Positions 8,572-17,564 of a stretch of DNA of 46,611 bases are shown piece by piece. The stretch covers positions 1 to 46,611 of the IMG/VR virus record IMGVR_UViG_3300032156_000999; one strand, given 5' to 3'. The DNA is from a virus. The notes under the pieces were generated by a model. The model saw only the letters and a program-made list of their open reading frames with translations, was not told where the DNA came from and made no database searches. The position numbers and the translations under genes are program-made. Positions within the stretch are counted from its first letter, which is position 1; each line of letters starts with the position of its first letter.

Positions 8572-8918
8572 CTCCTCTCCCCGACTCAAGCGCATCGGTA
8601 TCCACAGCCGACCTCCCAGCGGATTCCCCGATCCGCGCGCTTGAGTCTTCTTGTGCAGGCACTGGCTTGCGGCTGGTGGCCACGGATGGCCCCGGCCGCA
8701 AGTCGGATGTGCCAGGCGATTTGATTGAGGATGGGGTGAAGCTGCTCCGGTGGTTCAGTCGATTGGATTCGCTGAGTCGTGAACTCATCGAGGGACTCGA
8801 ACTAAACTTCGACATCCAAACGCTATGCCGTTTGGGGTTGCTCAAGCCCGCCTGCCCGGACGTGACCGGCCGTTGGGGTGAGCGGTATGTCAGAGGTGAC
8901 TGTCTCACTGACGCTTAG
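8568..8918 (+). CDS. Hypothetical early protein, 116 residues
   Basis: Unrecognised protein. The GTG at 8568 is chosen because a strong Shine-Dalgarno (GGAGGT, 8558-8563) sits 4 bases upstream and the GTGA overlaps the preceding stop; another GTG lies at 8562. The N-terminal 40 residues are Ser/Asp/Ala-rich and probably disordered. The middle (GDLIEDGVKLLRWFSRLD) looks helical and the end is basic/aromatic. No motif gives a role. It is part of the translationally coupled early block. Confidence 0.55.
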   Translation: MTPLPDSSASVSTADLPADSPIRALESSCAGTGLRLVATDGPGRKSDVPGDLIEDGVKLLRWFSRLDSLSRELIEGLELNFDIQTLCRLGLLKPACPDVTGRWGERYVRGDCLTDA

Positions 8919-9188
8919 GTGCTTGTGGAGCCGAGGATACCGCAATTGTGGTGGTCGGTGGCCCAGGTAGCAGCGATGTTCGCGGTCGGAGAGTCTACCA
9001 TCCGCCAGTGGATCCGGGAGGGCAGGTTTGGATCGGGCGCCGATTTTTGCATCTTGCTGTGTGGGTCGGATCTGAGGATCTCCAGCCGCGCGCTTTTTTT
9101 GTTTCAGGACCAGTGTCCAGTGGTGCGAGCGCAGCCGGTCGCTGCGCGGACCCCAGGAGAACTGAGGAGGAAGATCAATGGTCGCTGA
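8919..9188 (+). CDS. Helix-turn-helix protein, excisionase-like
   Basis: An 89-residue protein with a helix-turn-helix at about residues 13-37 (VAQVAAMFAVGESTIRQWI) of the MerR/excisionase type, where the protein binds DNA to control recombination or transcription. The GTG at 8919 follows the previous stop directly; a second GTG at 8925 has an AGG 6 bases upstream and is an equal candidate. The last residues overlap the next gene. Proximity to the integrase makes a recombination directionality factor possible, but a general regulator is equally likely. Confidence 0.6.
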   Translation: MLVEPRIPQLWWSVAQVAAMFAVGESTIRQWIREGRFGSGADFCILLCGSDLRISSRALFLFQDQCPVVRAQPVAARTPGELRRKINGR

Positions 9189-9906
9189 GCTGCCAGCGGA
9201 GACCCCGGATCTGTTCGGTGCGTTGCCAGAAGACTACTGGATTGGGTTATCCGAGCCCGAACGCGAGAAGCGGTTTACGGGAGCCCAAGTAGCGAAGCAG
9301 CGCGCGTTGCTGCGAGCAGTCGTAGGATTTCTCGGCCTCGGTCGAGGTGTCGAATCAATCGCGGCGGAGTTGAACTTGAGCCCGCACACGGTGCGAGTCG
9401 TGCGGGAGCGCTGGGCCAGCGAAGTAGCCGGGTCGAAAGAAAGGTTCGCTGCCGACTGTATGCGGACTGCAGCGAAATGCGTGCAGCGCGTGGGTCAATG
9501 CCTGGACTCCATGTCCGGTGCCCAGGCCGCCGTCGCGGCCGGCATCCTGTACGACAAAGCTGCCCTCTCGACCGGTTTGCCGACGAGCATCACGGCCACA
9601 AAAGGAGCGGACGTACGGCCCGAGCAGGTGGCCGGATGGTGGTCCGCGCCGGCCATCGAGGTCGAGTCGCAAGCGCAGACAGTTGAGTGTGAGTCAACTG
9701 ATGTGGCATCGCAACATGTTGAGCCTCAACCCACCACCATCTATGATGCACTCACGGATACCAGTCAGGTGTCCGTGGACCCGTCGCCCGGTGGCGCGGT
9801 CCGGGTCGGTCCGGCTGGATCCGTGCCCGTGGCGACCGAGGGCGGGGGGGGGGGGGACTTCAAACCGACGGCGCCGGGTGAGTCGATGGGTCCACCCGCG
9901 CAGTGA
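9178..9906 (+). CDS. Helix-turn-helix protein with poly-G tract
   Basis: A 242-residue protein with a LuxR/sigma-like helix-turn-helix at about residues 57-79 (GVESIAAELNLSPHTVRVV), a central Ala-rich helical region and a long Pro/Thr/Ser/Gly-rich tail that looks disordered. A strong Shine-Dalgarno (GAGGAGG, 9164-9170) supports the ATG. A run of 13 G (9844-9856) encodes Gly residues near the end. A one-base slip in one direction would run on to 10069; in the other it stops within about 30 bases. Could be a regulator or, less likely, a small terminase-like DNA-binding protein. Confidence 0.65.
   Translation: MVAELPAETPDLFGALPEDYWIGLSEPEREKRFTGAQVAKQRALLRAVVGFLGLGRGVESIAAELNLSPHTVRVVRERWASEVAGSKERFAADCMRTAAKCVQRVGQCLDSMSGAQAAVAAGILYDKAALSTGLPTSITATKGADVRPEQVAGWWSAPAIEVESQAQTVECESTDVASQHVEPQPTTIYDALTDTSQVSVDPSPGGAVRVGPAGSVPVATEGGGGGDFKPTAPGESMGPPAQ
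9844..9856. repeat. Homopolymer run of 13 G
   Basis: Thirteen consecutive G bases near the 3' end of the helix-turn-helix gene. Such tracts slip in replication and transcription and can switch the C-terminal frame. They are also a frequent place for sequencing errors, so the length here may be off by one. Confidence 0.9.
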
Positions 9907-10415
9907 ATTTTATGAAAGGGGAGGACTTCGATATACCCCAGAGGTCATTGGCAAAACAACTGGGCATTCCCATGTCGGCGATTCGGAACTTGCGCGATCA
10001 ACATTTGCTGAAGGACGAAGATTGGATTGGAGGGAAGACTTGTATGTGGTCGCCCGGGGGCGTCCGTAAACTCGTCCTAGCGCTTGCGCTGCCGCAAAAA
10101 ACGGCTGATGGTGTCCTTACCGCATCCCCATCGGAAAAACCGCAGCGCGGCCCCACCAGTGAGCAGCGCGAGCCCTTAAAAACCGCGCTGGTGGTCTTCA
10201 AGTGTGCTCCGCACATTCTCAATACCAGGATCATCGAATGTTATCCCTACGGAGAGAAGCCCGATCCAGCCCATTTGGTGCGCGTCTGGGTGAAATCCCA
10301 TCTGCACCCCGCATTCCGGCCGCGGCAGTTAATTCCGCCAGGTCACCTCCGTCCATACGGGGTGGCTGGTCAATGGGTCTATGTGGCCAGCCAAGTCCCC
10401 AGGAAGCAAATATGA
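9903..10415 (+). CDS. Putative DNA-binding protein, 170 residues
   Basis: Unrecognised protein. Its N-terminal segment (PQRSLAKQLGIPMSAIRNLRDQHL) reads as a helix-turn-helix, suggesting DNA binding. The C-terminal third is rich in Arg, Pro and aromatic residues. A GTG at 9903 overlaps the previous TGA (GTGA), which favours translational coupling; an ATG at 9912 gives a protein 3 residues shorter. Neither has a clear ribosome binding site. It ends in an ATGA overlap with the next gene. Early regulatory or replication role inferred from position. Confidence 0.6.
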   Translation: MNFMKGEDFDIPQRSLAKQLGIPMSAIRNLRDQHLLKDEDWIGGKTCMWSPGGVRKLVLALALPQKTADGVLTASPSEKPQRGPTSEQREPLKTALVVFKCAPHILNTRIIECYPYGEKPDPAHLVRVWVKSHLHPAFRPRQLIPPGHLRPYGVAGQWVYVASQVPRKQI

Positions 10416-10795
10416 GAGAACTCACTTTCCTATTGCATCAACGCGGTGAAACTATTGCTGGTTTGGCAAAAAAAGCCGGCGTCGGGCGGGCACACTTGCA
10501 CGAAGTGCTGGCCGGTCGTCCGCAACACGGCCACCGAACCCGCCCAAGGATCGTCCCGTTCTTGACGAGCACCGAGCTGGCGATGCTGGGTTGGGACAAA
10601 AATGGGACAGTTGTTCCTTGTGGAACAGATGGAGATGGGTGGAGGCGCATTCGCTGGGTGGCACTGGTGCGGTTGATCGAACAGGGTTGGGCTTGGACAG
10701 AACTGGGTCTGATGGACCGCCAACATCGGCTGTGGGATTGGAAACTGGAATCGAGTCAACTCATGGTAAGACTCTCGGTGAGGATGTCGTTATGA
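10412..10795 (+). CDS. Cro/CI-type helix-turn-helix protein
   Basis: A 127-residue protein with an N-terminal phage-repressor-like helix-turn-helix at about residues 13-36 (TIAGLAKKAGVGRAHLHEVL), followed by an Arg/Trp-rich part without a known domain. Such proteins act as phage repressors or antirepressors at operators. ATGA overlaps on both sides place it in one coupled operon with the replication genes. The C-terminal half (EQGWAWTELGLMDRQ) may form an effector or dimer domain. Confidence 0.6.
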   Translation: MRELTFLLHQRGETIAGLAKKAGVGRAHLHEVLAGRPQHGHRTRPRIVPFLTSTELAMLGWDKNGTVVPCGTDGDGWRRIRWVALVRLIEQGWAWTELGLMDRQHRLWDWKLESSQLMVRLSVRMSL

Positions 10796-11667
10796 ACGGC
10801 CACATACGACTGGTCAAGGCGCTGGCTCACCATGAACTATGGCTACAGAAGCCTTTCGACCAAGCTCACGCCTGGGTTGATTTGATTCTCCTCGCCAACG
10901 ATGCGGATCGCGTCCCGATTCTTCGCGGAGAAGCTGTCCCGTTGTGCCGCGGTCAATTGGCCTGGTCTTTGGATGGACTCGGGATGCGTTGGGGATGGTC
11001 GCGGACCAAAATGACCAGCTTCATGGATCGGTTGGAGAAAGATGGCAGGATCGAGCGCCTTTCTAATCGCCGGCTTACCATCATCACGATTGTCAACTAT
11101 GACCTCTACCAAGATCCTGTGTGTAGCGACCTTGAGCCTACAGAAATGCCTACAGAAATGCCTACAGAAGAGCCTTCAGAAGTACCGACAGAAATGCCTA
11201 CAGAAGAGCCTTCAGAAAGACTACGGAAGGAAGAGGAAGGAAGGGAAGGAAGGGAATTACACACACATAAAAGAAAGTTGATGACTCAGGGAACAACAGA
11301 ATTCGGCGTGGAAGTTCCATCGGATTTTGAGTTCTATGCCTGGGTCGATAGTTGGCCCGGAGAACCTAGCATGGGTATCGACAAACCAGGCATCCCGAGG
11401 GCCTTCGCGGACCAGTGGATGGCCCGGGCAATCGAACGTGAGCGACATGAACCGTTCCCGAGGAATTGGAAGCGGGCGATCACATTTGCCTACCGTGCGT
11501 TCTTTCGGCGTGGGTTGAAGGTTCGGGGAGGAATTCTGAAATTGAAAAAAACGGCGGCGGAAGAAACGGACATGGACGACCTGCGCTGGCGACGCGATCG
11601 GCTGATTGACGCCGGAGAATTCGCGGCGGCCGGAGAATTGACGGAAACGATTCTGAACCAGACATGA
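10792..11667 (+). CDS. Replication initiator / replisome organiser
   Basis: A 291-residue protein. Residues about 45-107 form a winged-helix-like unit (RGQLAWSLDGLGMRWGWSRTKMTSFMDRL ... NYDLY) typical of phage replisome organisers. A Pro-Thr-Glu-Met/Ser-Glu repeat linker (about 116-143) is encoded by seven tandem 12-bp units. The C-terminal region has Trp-rich helices and a charged tail. It overlaps and precedes the DnaB-like helicase, the usual pairing of initiator or loader with helicase. By analogy with lambda O, whose gene contains the origin, the repeats may be the phage origin. Confidence 0.7.
   Translation: MNGHIRLVKALAHHELWLQKPFDQAHAWVDLILLANDADRVPILRGEAVPLCRGQLAWSLDGLGMRWGWSRTKMTSFMDRLEKDGRIERLSNRRLTIITIVNYDLYQDPVCSDLEPTEMPTEMPTEEPSEVPTEMPTEEPSERLRKEEEGREGRELHTHKRKLMTQGTTEFGVEVPSDFEFYAWVDSWPGEPSMGIDKPGIPRAFADQWMARAIERERHEPFPRNWKRAITFAYRAFFRRGLKVRGGILKLKKTAAEETDMDDLRWRRDRLIDAGEFAAAGELTETILNQT
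11137..11220 (+). repeat. Seven tandem 12-bp repeats, possible origin iterons
   Basis: Units of the type CCTACAGAAATG at 11137, 11149, 11161, 11173, 11185, 11197 and 11209. The first two are identical; the others differ at 1-5 positions. A purine-only tract follows (about 11225-11255) and then an AT-rich stretch with ACACACACATAAAAG. Iterons, a purine tract and AT-rich DNA inside the initiator gene is the lambda-type origin layout. They could also simply encode a flexible linker. Confidence 0.6.
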
Positions 11668-13163
11668 ACGTAACCGACTCTCTACCCCCGCATTCCGAGA
11701 ACGCCGAACGTGCGGTCATCGGCAGCATTCTGGCCGCGGACCTAGACGGCCCTGACGGTCCAGGGCAGGCGTTATCCACGGCGATGATTCGGTTGCAGAG
11801 CCCGGAAGCGTTCTATGACCTGCGAAATCGGATAGTGATCCAAGCCATGCTCGGTCTGCACGTCGAAGGCAAACCAATCAACGTGGTTCTGCTGCAGGAA
11901 CGGCTCAAGGACACCGGCAACCTCGATTCGGTGGGAGGTGCATCGTTTATTTCCAGCCTGCCCGATCATGCTGCGCCGGGGCTGCTCGACCGATTCGTGG
12001 ACATTGTTGCGCAGAAGGCGCTGGCGCGCGATGCCCTGCAAATGACGGCGGGATGGCAGAACGCGATCCGGCCGGCGGGCCAGATCAGCGAGGGCCGCAT
12101 CGAGGAGATGCTGCGCCAGTTGAATGCGCTGCAGGCCAAAGCTGTGCCGGCGTTGGATCGGGCGCCCAAAAGCATCCGCAAACCGACTGACGTGGGCGAT
12201 GAGGTCTTCAAACTGTGGTTCGATCAGAAATCGCAGGTGCCAGGCTGGGATTTGCCTTTCCCGTTCGTCTGGAAAATACGGACGCACGAAATGAGCGTAT
12301 TCACGGGCGACAACGGCGCCGGGAAATCGAGTTTTCTATCGCAACTGGTGTTGAACCTGGCCGAGCAGGGAGTGAAGAGTTGCATTGCGAGCATGGAGAT
12401 GCCGATCGCGCGTACGGTCTGGATCATGACCCGGCAGATGCTGGGCACGAATACGCTCGAACACACCAAGCAGAACGAACAGCGCCTGACAGCGGCCATT
12501 TTCTGGTTGAGTCAGTGGGTCGATATTTACGATTTTCTGGGCATCACGACATGGCAGGGGTTGCTCGACGTGTTCCGATACGAACGTCGCGAACGCGCGA
12601 TGGGCTTCTTCGTGGTGGACTCGGTGATGCGGATTGGCATCGAGGACGACGACTATTCGCAGCAGGGCATCGCGGCGGCGACCTTTGCCAAGTTCGCAGT
12701 GACCACGGGGGCGCATCTGGTGCTGGTTGTGCATCAGAATAAGAGCACCGAAGGATCGCAAAAAAACCGCGTTCGCGGCACCAAGCAATGGACCGACAAC
12801 GCCGACAACGTGATAGGAATCATGCGGCACGAAAAGAAGGGCGAGAAGATTGCCGAGATCGAGGCGGGTATCGAACGAACGTCCGTCCGAATGGCCCGGG
12901 GCAAACTCTCGATAAAGCAAGTGGAGGAAGCCGCGAAAGAGGTCAAGAGCGAACAGGAGAAGAAGACCAAACTGGAGGAGGATTGGGACTCGAAATTCTT
13001 CCTGCAAAAGCAACGGTTTCCAGGGACGCCGCAGAACGGCAGCCGCTTTCTCGGGTTCGACAAGACGAGTCTGCAATTCTATGCCGAAGGCGCCCAACCC
13101 CGGCATTACGGGGCAATCCCGACATCGCCTGAATTGCCGTCATCGAACGAGATGAATTTATGA
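11664..13163 (+). CDS. dnaB: DnaB-like replicative helicase
   Basis: A 499-residue hexameric replicative helicase. The N-terminal domain has the DnaB signature (PHSENAERAVIGSIL, residues 9-23). Walker A is GDNGAGKSS at 215-223, Walker B is FFVVDS at 315-320 and the sensor-like VVHQNK is at 355-360, so the RecA-type ATPase core is complete. A charged coiled-coil-like stretch (about 415-445) is an insertion before the C-terminal part. It overlaps the initiator gene and the terminase gene by 4 bases each. It would unwind phage DNA at forks loaded by the upstream initiator. Confidence 0.9.
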   Translation: MNVTDSLPPHSENAERAVIGSILAADLDGPDGPGQALSTAMIRLQSPEAFYDLRNRIVIQAMLGLHVEGKPINVVLLQERLKDTGNLDSVGGASFISSLPDHAAPGLLDRFVDIVAQKALARDALQMTAGWQNAIRPAGQISEGRIEEMLRQLNALQAKAVPALDRAPKSIRKPTDVGDEVFKLWFDQKSQVPGWDLPFPFVWKIRTHEMSVFTGDNGAGKSSFLSQLVLNLAEQGVKSCIASMEMPIARTVWIMTRQMLGTNTLEHTKQNEQRLTAAIFWLSQWVDIYDFLGITTWQGLLDVFRYERRERAMGFFVVDSVMRIGIEDDDYSQQGIAAATFAKFAVTTGAHLVLVVHQNKSTEGSQKNRVRGTKQWTDNADNVIGIMRHEKKGEKIAEIEAGIERTSVRMARGKLSIKQVEEAAKEVKSEQEKKTKLEEDWDSKFFLQKQRFPGTPQNGSRFLGFDKTSLQFYAEGAQPRHYGAIPTSPELPSSNEMNL

Positions 13164-15040
13164 CCGCCACCCTACCATCGCTCGACGAAATTCGACGCAC
13201 CTTGCCGAATTTCTTCGAGGCTCACGGGGTGCGTCTGGAGCATCCCCGCGGACATCATCTAGTTTGTCCGCTGCCCACGGCTGAGAATGTGCGAGGATTC
13301 GCGGCTATCGGACAACTCCCGGTGCTGGTCGAACGGTTGCGGTTGCGCGAGGAATTGATGGATAAGATGGACATGGACCCGCTCCGGCACGGTTGGCGGC
13401 CCGAATGCTGGAGCGATGTGAGCCAGGCCCTGGCCGAGTTTGGCGAGGTGCTGATCCTGGGCGGAAACCGGTCGATGAAAACCGAGATCGGCGCATGGAC
13501 TGTGGTGAGGGATTGCGTCGATAAGAGGGATCGTATTTGGGCCTGCCTGCACATGAGCGAGGATTCCTCGATCGCAATTCAGCAAGCGAGAGTGCATAAA
13601 TATCTCCCGCCCGAATGGCGAAATCTAGGGCGCAGCGGCGACCGCGTGTATGTGAAGTTTTCCGAGGCTCTCGGGTTCAGCAACAAGAAAACAATTCTGC
13701 CTAATGGTTCTACGATTTTCTTCTTCAACTACAAGCAATATCGCCAGGATCCGTCGGTGTTCGAGGGGTACGAATTCGACGGCGTTCTAGCCGATGAATT
13801 GATTCCACAGGATTGCGAAGAGACGTTGCGTTACCGATTGGTGAGCCGGCGCGGCGTCATGCTCGAAACGTTCACCCCCAAGGAAGGATACACGCCCACG
13901 GTGAGCGGTTGGCTGGCTGGGGCGCGCATTGTGCGCAGCAAACCCAGCCCGTTGTTGCCCGGCGAGAATGTGAAGGATTGTCCGCCCGGTCACATGCCCT
14001 ACGAGATGGCGTGCGTGCGCTCGACGGCGCGGGTGTTCTTCTTTCACACGCAGGAAAATCTTTACAATCCGTGGGATCAGATGATGCAGACGCTGGAAGG
14101 GGAATCGCCAGCGCGCGTCAAGATCCGAGCTTACGGATACCCGGAAAAGCTGGTAGGCACGGCTTTCCCGCGATTCAAAGAGAGCGTGCACGTCATTCGG
14201 CGCGCGCCGCAATGCTCATGGAATGGTTTGGGCACAGTGCCAGCCAAACCATGGCGCGCGCCGGGTGCCGTGTATCCGGGGATTCCGGCCGCAGGAACGA
14301 ACTATTGCGTGGCCGATCCGGGTGGAAACAAGAATTGGTTCATCAAATGGTATCGGGTTTGCCCGGACCCGCCTTGGATCGTCCTCTATCGTGAGTGGCC
14401 TCCGATGAGTACGCACGGGGCTTGGGCGGAGATGCGGCCTGAAGTGGGCAATCAAGGTGGAACACGGCACGATGGGTATCCAGGTCCGGCCATGCGGTCA
14501 AATTTCGAGCCCAGTATCCTGCACTACAAACGGGTCATCCTTGAAGCTGAAGGATGGATATGGGACGAGAAATCCGGCTGGAGCCAGGGTGGTGCCGAGG
14601 AAATCTTCGAGCGTTGGATAGATCCGCGCATGGGCGGAGTCGAGGTGCCGAGTGCCGAAGAAGGCACCAGCATCATTCAACTGATGGAGGACGAGCAACG
14701 CGACGGGCAAGGCCGATTGGTGGGGCCGGGTCTGGTCTGGTTGGCGGCTCCGGGGGGTGGTCGGGCGATTCACAACCTGCAAAGTCTCGAAATCATCAAC
14801 ACATGGTTCCACTACGACGAGAGCCAGCCCGTGAGCGCCTTGAACGCGCCACGATTTTACGTCGTGGATGCCTGCCAGCAGAGCATATTCGCTTATCGGG
14901 AATACACAGGCATCGACGGGGAAAAGGGTGCCATGAAAGACGTGGTGGACCCGGATTGGTATCTGTGCAAGGTGGACCCGCAACATGTCGGTGAACGGGA
15001 CATGGACGTGCGTGCGGCGGGAGAAATGGAATCCGAATGA
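13160..15040 (+). CDS. terL: Terminase large subunit
   Basis: A 626-residue DNA-packaging motor. Walker A is at 101-108 (GGNRSMKT), with Met where many terminases have Gly; Walker B is at 208-213 (GVLADE) with the catalytic Glu. The RNase H-like nuclease half starts near CVADPGGNKNW, whose Asp is a likely metal ligand. No small terminase is recognised beside it; one of the upstream helix-turn-helix proteins may fill that role. It overlaps the helicase and the next small gene by ATGA. It acts at the portal, which is encoded two genes on. Confidence 0.9.
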   Translation: MTATLPSLDEIRRTLPNFFEAHGVRLEHPRGHHLVCPLPTAENVRGFAAIGQLPVLVERLRLREELMDKMDMDPLRHGWRPECWSDVSQALAEFGEVLILGGNRSMKTEIGAWTVVRDCVDKRDRIWACLHMSEDSSIAIQQARVHKYLPPEWRNLGRSGDRVYVKFSEALGFSNKKTILPNGSTIFFFNYKQYRQDPSVFEGYEFDGVLADELIPQDCEETLRYRLVSRRGVMLETFTPKEGYTPTVSGWLAGARIVRSKPSPLLPGENVKDCPPGHMPYEMACVRSTARVFFFHTQENLYNPWDQMMQTLEGESPARVKIRAYGYPEKLVGTAFPRFKESVHVIRRAPQCSWNGLGTVPAKPWRAPGAVYPGIPAAGTNYCVADPGGNKNWFIKWYRVCPDPPWIVLYREWPPMSTHGAWAEMRPEVGNQGGTRHDGYPGPAMRSNFEPSILHYKRVILEAEGWIWDEKSGWSQGGAEEIFERWIDPRMGGVEVPSAEEGTSIIQLMEDEQRDGQGRLVGPGLVWLAAPGGGRAIHNLQSLEIINTWFHYDESQPVSALNAPRFYVVDACQQSIFAYREYTGIDGEKGAMKDVVDPDWYLCKVDPQHVGERDMDVRAAGEMESE

Positions 15041-15303
15041 CATCGCACGAATTTGCCCTATTACCCCCTTTGTTGAGCGCGCATCAGGTGCGCGAACTGG
15101 GTGTCCCGCGCGGAGTGCTCTCCGCGGTGGCCGAACCCATTGCAAAATCGGACCAGCAGGTGCCATTTGGAAAGATCGGTTTCATCTGTCTGCCATCCAC
15201 CCGCGCCACATCTACGGGATTGAGCCGGAGACTTTATCTAAAGAGCCACGTCGCACGGTTCCTTGGCGATGACTTTTCGCAACCGCAAACTAGAAACCTA
15301 TGA
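15037..15303 (+). CDS. Hypothetical protein between terminase and portal
   Basis: An 88-residue unrecognised protein starting MTSHEFALLPPLL. The segment LLSAHQVRELGVPRGVLSAV could form a short helix-turn-helix-like pair of helices; the rest is Ser/Arg-rich. ATGA overlaps link it to terminase and portal, so it is probably made with the packaging proteins. Function unknown. Confidence 0.55.
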   Translation: MTSHEFALLPPLLSAHQVRELGVPRGVLSAVAEPIAKSDQQVPFGKIGFICLPSTRATSTGLSRRLYLKSHVARFLGDDFSQPQTRNL

Positions 15304-17564
15304 AAGACCAAGACCCCTATCGGATCATCAAAACGCCCGACCTGTCGTGGATCAATGACGAATTCCAGCGGGCCGGAGCAATCTCGCCCAACGCCGTGGG
15401 CCGCGACCGCGCGGACGACATCCGCTATTGTCGTTGGAAAGGTCGCAGCACGGATTACAAGAAACACCGCAAGTTGCTGGGATACGATCCGACACCGTGG
15501 GAAGACGGGTGGGACTCCCGGGTGTTCATTGCTGACGCAATCATCGAGGATTTGGGGGATGTGCTTTGCAGCGCGCTTAAACGGGCTCAGATCAGGTGCC
15601 GACCCACGGATGCAATGGACATGGAACGAGCAGCCAATGCCGAGAAAGTCATACAGAAATACGTCGAGCGTGATGGCGCGGCCATCTTTTCCGAGCTGGA
15701 ATTAGGGTGGCAATTCACCGCGTCCTACGGAGGCACTGCCGCCTATCAGATCACTTGGAACAGAGAACTTGCTCTTAAAATGGAGTGGGTGAAACTCGAA
15801 GAGGTGGTGAGCGCGGCTCAGCGTGCCGGGATAGCCCTGCAAAGCGGCCAGGTGCCACCTGAAATGATGGAGCAGGTTCAAAGGTTGATCGACCTGCCCA
15901 ACATCATCCTGGATCCCGCTTTGGAAGATGTGTTCGTGCAACTATTTCAGCAACGCGCCGCGGCGTTGGCGGAACAACTCTTTGCGGGAGAGATTGCTTC
16001 CTACGGCCGCGCATGGCTGAAAAACTACAAGGTGTCATCGTCCGTCGCCCGGCAGGTGGTGCGCGACTTGCGCGAAACGGGGTCCGGGCAATGGCCCAGG
16101 CCGTATCTCGTCTCGAACGCGCCGGAAGTGGTCGCCCGCGAGTTGGGTTTTGATTTCTTCCTGCCCCCGGAGGCGACCGATGTGGATCGGGCGTCGTGGA
16201 TCATGGTGCGGGAATTTCTAACCCCGGTCGAACTGGCCGCCGCCCAGGCGACCGAAGGATGGTCGAAGGAATGGGTGGATGAAGCCACCGAACACGCGGG
16301 AGAGACAACCATCTGGAGCGATCTCCAGGATCGCGCGACGGTGATGGAAGACGAGGAAAGCAGCACCTACTCGGCGCACGTCTTGCCGTCGAACACCGGT
16401 TTGGTCGAAGTCATCACCACATACATGCGGTGCATGAGCCGCGAAGGCATCCCGCAAATCTGGTGTACGGTCTGGTGTCCGCATGTCCTGACCGATGACC
16501 AGGGCGCGGACCTCTATGCGGCTCATTATGCCATGGACACTCCTGGGGCCTCATATCCGTTTGTCGGTTATCGCTGGCGCCGCAATCGGCGCAACGTCTA
16601 TTCCACACCGGGAATCCCGGCTCTAGTAGGAAGCGATCAGGCAAGCATCAAGCGCAGCACGGACATGCTGGTGGACCGACAGGATGTCGAAGTGAATCCG
16701 CCGTGGGTCACATCCATACGCCGCGGCCAGATTTTCAAAGCCAATCCGGGCAGTCAAATCCCGGTGCACCGCGGGCCGGACGAGTTAAGCCGAATGCCGC
16801 CACCCACCGGGAGCCCCCAACTGGCTTTCGAACTCATTCACCAGATCGAAGTGCGACTGGCTCGCCGTTTTGGTTTGTTTCATCCCGATGTCCCTCCAGC
16901 TCACACCCAGGCCAAACTTCAGGCTTTGGCCGACCGGTTTCTCCAGGCGGCGGCGGATGTGTTCCGTAAGATGCTTGGCCTGATTCAAAGCCAGGCCACC
17001 GACGAGGAACTGGCTCGCATCGCCGGCCCGAACGCCCAATTCCCGCGCACCAGCGAGGACATTGCGGGCGAATACGATGTGTCCTTACACTTCGATGTCA
17101 AGGATCTGGATTTCGATTACTCGCAGAAGAAACTGCAGAGCGTGGTGGAAATCTCGAAGGTACTTGATCGCTCGGGCTCAATCGACAGCAACGCGATGGT
17201 TCGGATTGCCTTGGGCGCGGTGGATCCGACACTCATTCAAGCGCTCTTGCCCGACCAAGGAGCGGCAGGCAAAGCGGTATTGGACCGGGTTAAAAATGAC
17301 ATGGCCCAGATGTTTCTGGGTGTGCCATTCGATCCGGTCGAAGCCGATCCCACGGCTCGGGCGCAACTCCAGTTCGCCGAACAAATCGTTCGGTCCAATC
17401 CCAATTACCAGGCCGGTCTGGGTCTCGTTCCCAACGCGCCAGGCAACGAACGGTTTACAAAACTGTTCGAGGATTGGAAGAAGAACCGCCAGCAAAGCGT
17501 AAAACAGGAAGAGAATGTGGCGACTGGCAGATTAGGCATAAACCCGCAGGAGATTGGCGCGTGA
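15300..17564 (+). CDS. Portal protein
   Basis: A 754-residue protein in the expected portal position after the terminase. It has an acidic, aromatic N-terminal part, long helices in the middle, the 'YPFVGYRWRRNRRNVYSTPGIP' block and a helical C-terminal half (QLAFELIHQIEVRLARRFG, FLQAAADVFRKMLG) as in P22-like and SU10-like portals. It would form the dodecameric ring at the packaging vertex and the base for the tail adaptor. ATGA overlap with the preceding gene and GTGA with the next. Call rests on size, composition and order more than on one diagnostic motif. Confidence 0.8.
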   Translation: MKDQDPYRIIKTPDLSWINDEFQRAGAISPNAVGRDRADDIRYCRWKGRSTDYKKHRKLLGYDPTPWEDGWDSRVFIADAIIEDLGDVLCSALKRAQIRCRPTDAMDMERAANAEKVIQKYVERDGAAIFSELELGWQFTASYGGTAAYQITWNRELALKMEWVKLEEVVSAAQRAGIALQSGQVPPEMMEQVQRLIDLPNIILDPALEDVFVQLFQQRAAALAEQLFAGEIASYGRAWLKNYKVSSSVARQVVRDLRETGSGQWPRPYLVSNAPEVVARELGFDFFLPPEATDVDRASWIMVREFLTPVELAAAQATEGWSKEWVDEATEHAGETTIWSDLQDRATVMEDEESSTYSAHVLPSNTGLVEVITTYMRCMSREGIPQIWCTVWCPHVLTDDQGADLYAAHYAMDTPGASYPFVGYRWRRNRRNVYSTPGIPALVGSDQASIKRSTDMLVDRQDVEVNPPWVTSIRRGQIFKANPGSQIPVHRGPDELSRMPPPTGSPQLAFELIHQIEVRLARRFGLFHPDVPPAHTQAKLQALADRFLQAAADVFRKMLGLIQSQATDEELARIAGPNAQFPRTSEDIAGEYDVSLHFDVKDLDFDYSQKKLQSVVEISKVLDRSGSIDSNAMVRIALGAVDPTLIQALLPDQGAAGKAVLDRVKNDMAQMFLGVPFDPVEADPTARAQLQFAEQIVRSNPNYQAGLGLVPNAPGNERFTKLFEDWKKNRQQSVKQEENVATGRLGINPQEIGA

